Shown here: piece by piece, positions 62,648 through 64,000 of the stretch
Position numbering within the stretch: the first letter of the stretch is position 1
How the letters are laid out: every line of letters starts with the position of its first letter
From: Cytophaga sp. FL35
Lineage (GTDB): Bacteria; Bacteroidota; Bacteroidia; Flavobacteriales; Flavobacteriaceae
DNA length: 64,000 nt
Assembly (NCBI RefSeq): GCF_014349235.1
Contig: NZ_JACSOH010000005.1
Span: 62,001-126,000 of the forward strand
Reading direction: 5' to 3'
Program-made: the position numbers and the translations under genes
Notes under the pieces: model-generated
What the model saw: only the letters and a program-made list of their open reading frames with translations
What the model was told of the DNA's origin: nothing
The model's database searches: none

Positions 62648-62887
62648 TGAATAGTGTCCTTAAAAATCATCCTTCAACAGGAAACATTTAAAAAGGTTGT
62701 AGCAATATAATTTAATTGGTTGAATTCTCTCTTTGCAGGTTTTTGACGATTTGGACTAATTAAAATTTAACTATAAATTTCAGATTTTAAGAATGTTAAT
62801 TAGGGTCTTTGAAAGTGATACTTTCCGTGTATATTGTCTTAATTCAATCTTTGTAATTTCACGAAATAGATTGGCTAAATCTGATTT

Positions 62888-63595
62888 TTAGCCATTATTG
62901 ATGAGGTTGACCGTTGTGCAAGCGACTAAAGCCGCTGTTTCCGTTCTCAACCTGCTATCCCCTAAGGAAACCGGCAAAAAGCCTTTCGCCTTAGCGGTTT
63001 TTATCTCCTGCATACTAAAATCCCCCTCGGGTCCAATTAAGATAGTGATATCTTTGTCCGGAGCCACTCTACGTTTTAGTTCAACTTTTTCATCTTCCTC
63101 ACAATGTGCGATAAATAAAAGCCCACTTTGTTCTTTTTCTAGGAAATCACTATAGCTAACGGCATCATTAAGTTTAGGAAGGTAGGTGCGTAAACTTTGC
63201 TTCATAGCGGAAAGTAACACTTTTTCCAAGCGTTCTTTTTTAACCGTTTTTCTTTCGGAGTGTTCGCAAAAAATAGGGGTGATTTCATTGATACCTATCT
63301 CCGTTGCTTTTTCTAAGAACCATTCAAATCGGTCATTGGTTTTGGTTGGTGCCACGGCCATATGGAACCAATGCATTTTTTGATGTTTTTTTTGTGCGTT
63401 AAGCACTTGTGCTTTACACCTTTTGGATTCGGAAGAAATAATTTCTGTAGTGAACAGAAAGCCTTTTCCGTTAGTTACCATAAGTTGGTCGCCAACCTTC
63501 TTTCGTAATACGCGTACTATATGCTTGCTCTCTTCTTCGGGAAAAGTAAATTGATTTACGCTTTGGTCTAATTGCGGATGGTAAAACAGCTGCAT
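62888..63595 (-). CDS. rsmE: 16S rRNA (uracil-1498-N3)-methyltransferase
   Basis: SPOUT-class enzyme that methylates U1498 of 16S rRNA in the 30S subunit. From the ATG at 63595 it is 235 residues, as expected. N-terminal PUA-like domain with FTFPEEESKHIVRVLRKKVGDQLMV; the trefoil-knot SAM site reads ILIGPEGDFSMQEI and LGDSRLRTETAALVA. A longer frame to 63703 overlaps tsaD and adds 36 residues unrelated to the family, so it is rejected. It starts 13 bases after the tsaD stop. Confidence 0.96.
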   Translation of the reverse strand: MQLFYHPQLDQSVNQFTFPEEESKHIVRVLRKKVGDQLMVTNGKGFLFTTEIISSESKRCKAQVLNAQKKHQKMHWFHMAVAPTKTNDRFEWFLEKATEIGINEITPIFCEHSERKTVKKERLEKVLLSAMKQSLRTYLPKLNDAVSYSDFLEKEQSGLLFIAHCEEDEKVELKRRVAPDKDITILIGPEGDFSMQEIKTAKAKGFLPVSLGDSRLRTETAALVACTTVNLINNG

Positions 63596-63608
63596 GGAAA
63601 TAGGTTTT

Positions 63609-64000
63609 TCAAATGGGTTGCTCTGCTTGGGTAATAGTATATCTAGCCTTGGCGCTAACGGATGAATTGGTGAAATTGCCTTTTTCGTATTTGAGCTGGC
63701 CAACGATACCGATCATAGCGGCATTATCCGTACAATATTCAAATTTTGGAATAAAGGTTTTCCATCCTTTGTTTTTCTCGGCTTTTTTCAAAGCTTCCCT
63801 AATACCGGAATTTGCAGAAACACCTCCTCCTATGGCAATTTGCTTTATGCCGGTTTCTTTGACCGCTTTTTTAAGCTTGTCCATCAGAATATTAATAATA
63901 GTAAATTGTATGGAGGCACAAATATCCGCAATGTTCTCTTCTATGAATTTGGGGTTTTTGGCCGTTTCCTTTTGTATGAAATAAAGAATGCTTGTTTTAA
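63609..64000 (-). CDS. tsaD: tRNA threonylcarbamoyladenosine biosynthesis protein TsaD, C-terminal part
   Basis: The last 130 codons of TsaD (Kae1/Gcp), which transfers the threonylcarbamoyl group to A37 of ANN-decoding tRNAs. The frame is open to the window edge; the N-terminal metal-binding HxxxH part lies outside. Visible are the helix IADICASIQFTIINILMDKLKKAV, IAIGGGVSANSGIREAL and the metal-ligand segment EYCTDNAAMIGIVG. It is probably co-transcribed with rsmE. Confidence 0.95.
   Translation of the reverse strand, partial: KTSILYFIQKETAKNPKFIEENIADICASIQFTIINILMDKLKKAVKETGIKQIAIGGGVSANSGIREALKKAEKNKGWKTFIPKFEYCTDNAAMIGIVGQLKYEKGNFTNSSVSAKARYTITQAEQPI

Noticed and set aside
63596-63703. 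N-terminal extension of rsmE into tsaD
   Set aside because: The 36 extra residues are unrelated to RsmE and overlap the conserved end of tsaD.
1-64000. CRISPR array, phage or insertion-sequence content
   Set aside because: No regularly spaced identical repeats, transposase, integrase or phage genes were seen; the only longer repeats are protein-level repeats in the adhesin and FG-GAP genes.

Overview
The window is a chromosomal segment of a marine-type member of the Bacteroidota, family Flavobacteriaceae. The evidence is a gliding-motility gene (gldI), a giant adhesin with a type IX secretion type B sorting domain, a SusC/SusD pair, a solo lumazine synthase next to a TPR protein and mutL, a NagB fused to a PIG-L deacetylase domain, and many promoters with the Bacteroidota -7 box TAnnTTTG in place of sigma70 hexamers. 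I saw no rRNA, tRNA, CRISPR array, insertion sequence or prophage. Apart from one broken sulfatase the genes are intact and tightly packed.

Layout. 1-4.4 kb: housekeeping genes on both strands (mutL 5' part, small membrane protein, ribH, TPR protein; divergently recF, a lipoprotein, dciA). 4.4-12 kb: ndk, a PhoD-like phosphatase lipoprotein, then nrnA-gldI-cyclophilin/FKBP lipoprotein, DUF805, pepD and a DUF3810 metalloprotease-like membrane protein. 12-16.4 kb: two secreted amidohydrolase-family proteins in tandem; two of the three amidohydrolase domains lack the HxH metal motif. 16.4-23.6 kb: moeA, then the chromosome-partition/secretion cluster parA-parB-DUF5683-dapB-lepB, and divIC and udk. 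23.7-28.9 kb: a Bcr/CflA-type exporter and an acetate-uptake operon (DUF4212 small subunit, Na+/solute symporter, acs).

29-38.2 kb is the most coherent metabolic region: a divergent peptidoglycan-recycling locus. On the minus strand lie nagB(PIG-L fusion)-digH-like lipoprotein-ampG-nagZ-anmK; on the plus strand a DeoR-family regulator and murQ. Together they cover cleavage of denuded glycan, import, hydrolysis of the disaccharide, phosphorylation of anhydroMurNAc, removal of lactate and deamination to fructose-6-P. The one missing step, GlcNAc-6-P deacetylation (NagA), could be carried by the PIG-L domain fused to NagB. The divergent promoter region holds a 13-bp direct repeat spaced 22 bp plus an imperfect inverted copy, placed where a DeoR operator would be expected.

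38.2-50.4 kb: a cytochrome c and a sugar dehydrogenase lipoprotein, a 2916-residue repeat adhesin without a neighbouring SprF/PorP partner, an esterase lipoprotein and a sulfatase pseudogene that has lost the segment with its formylglycine motif. 50.4-59.3 kb: a susC-susD-FG-GAP/UnbV outer-membrane operon. 59.6-64 kb: a THUMP-like methyltransferase, an AI-2E family permease, a DUF4159 protein, rsmE and the 3' part of tsaD.

Two themes recur. Several -7 boxes end only 4-6 bases before the start codon (nrnA, the Bcr/CflA exporter, the small gene beside mutL), suggesting leaderless mRNAs. The same boxes also show that several longest-ORF starts are too long (ndk, PhoD-like, udk, nagB).
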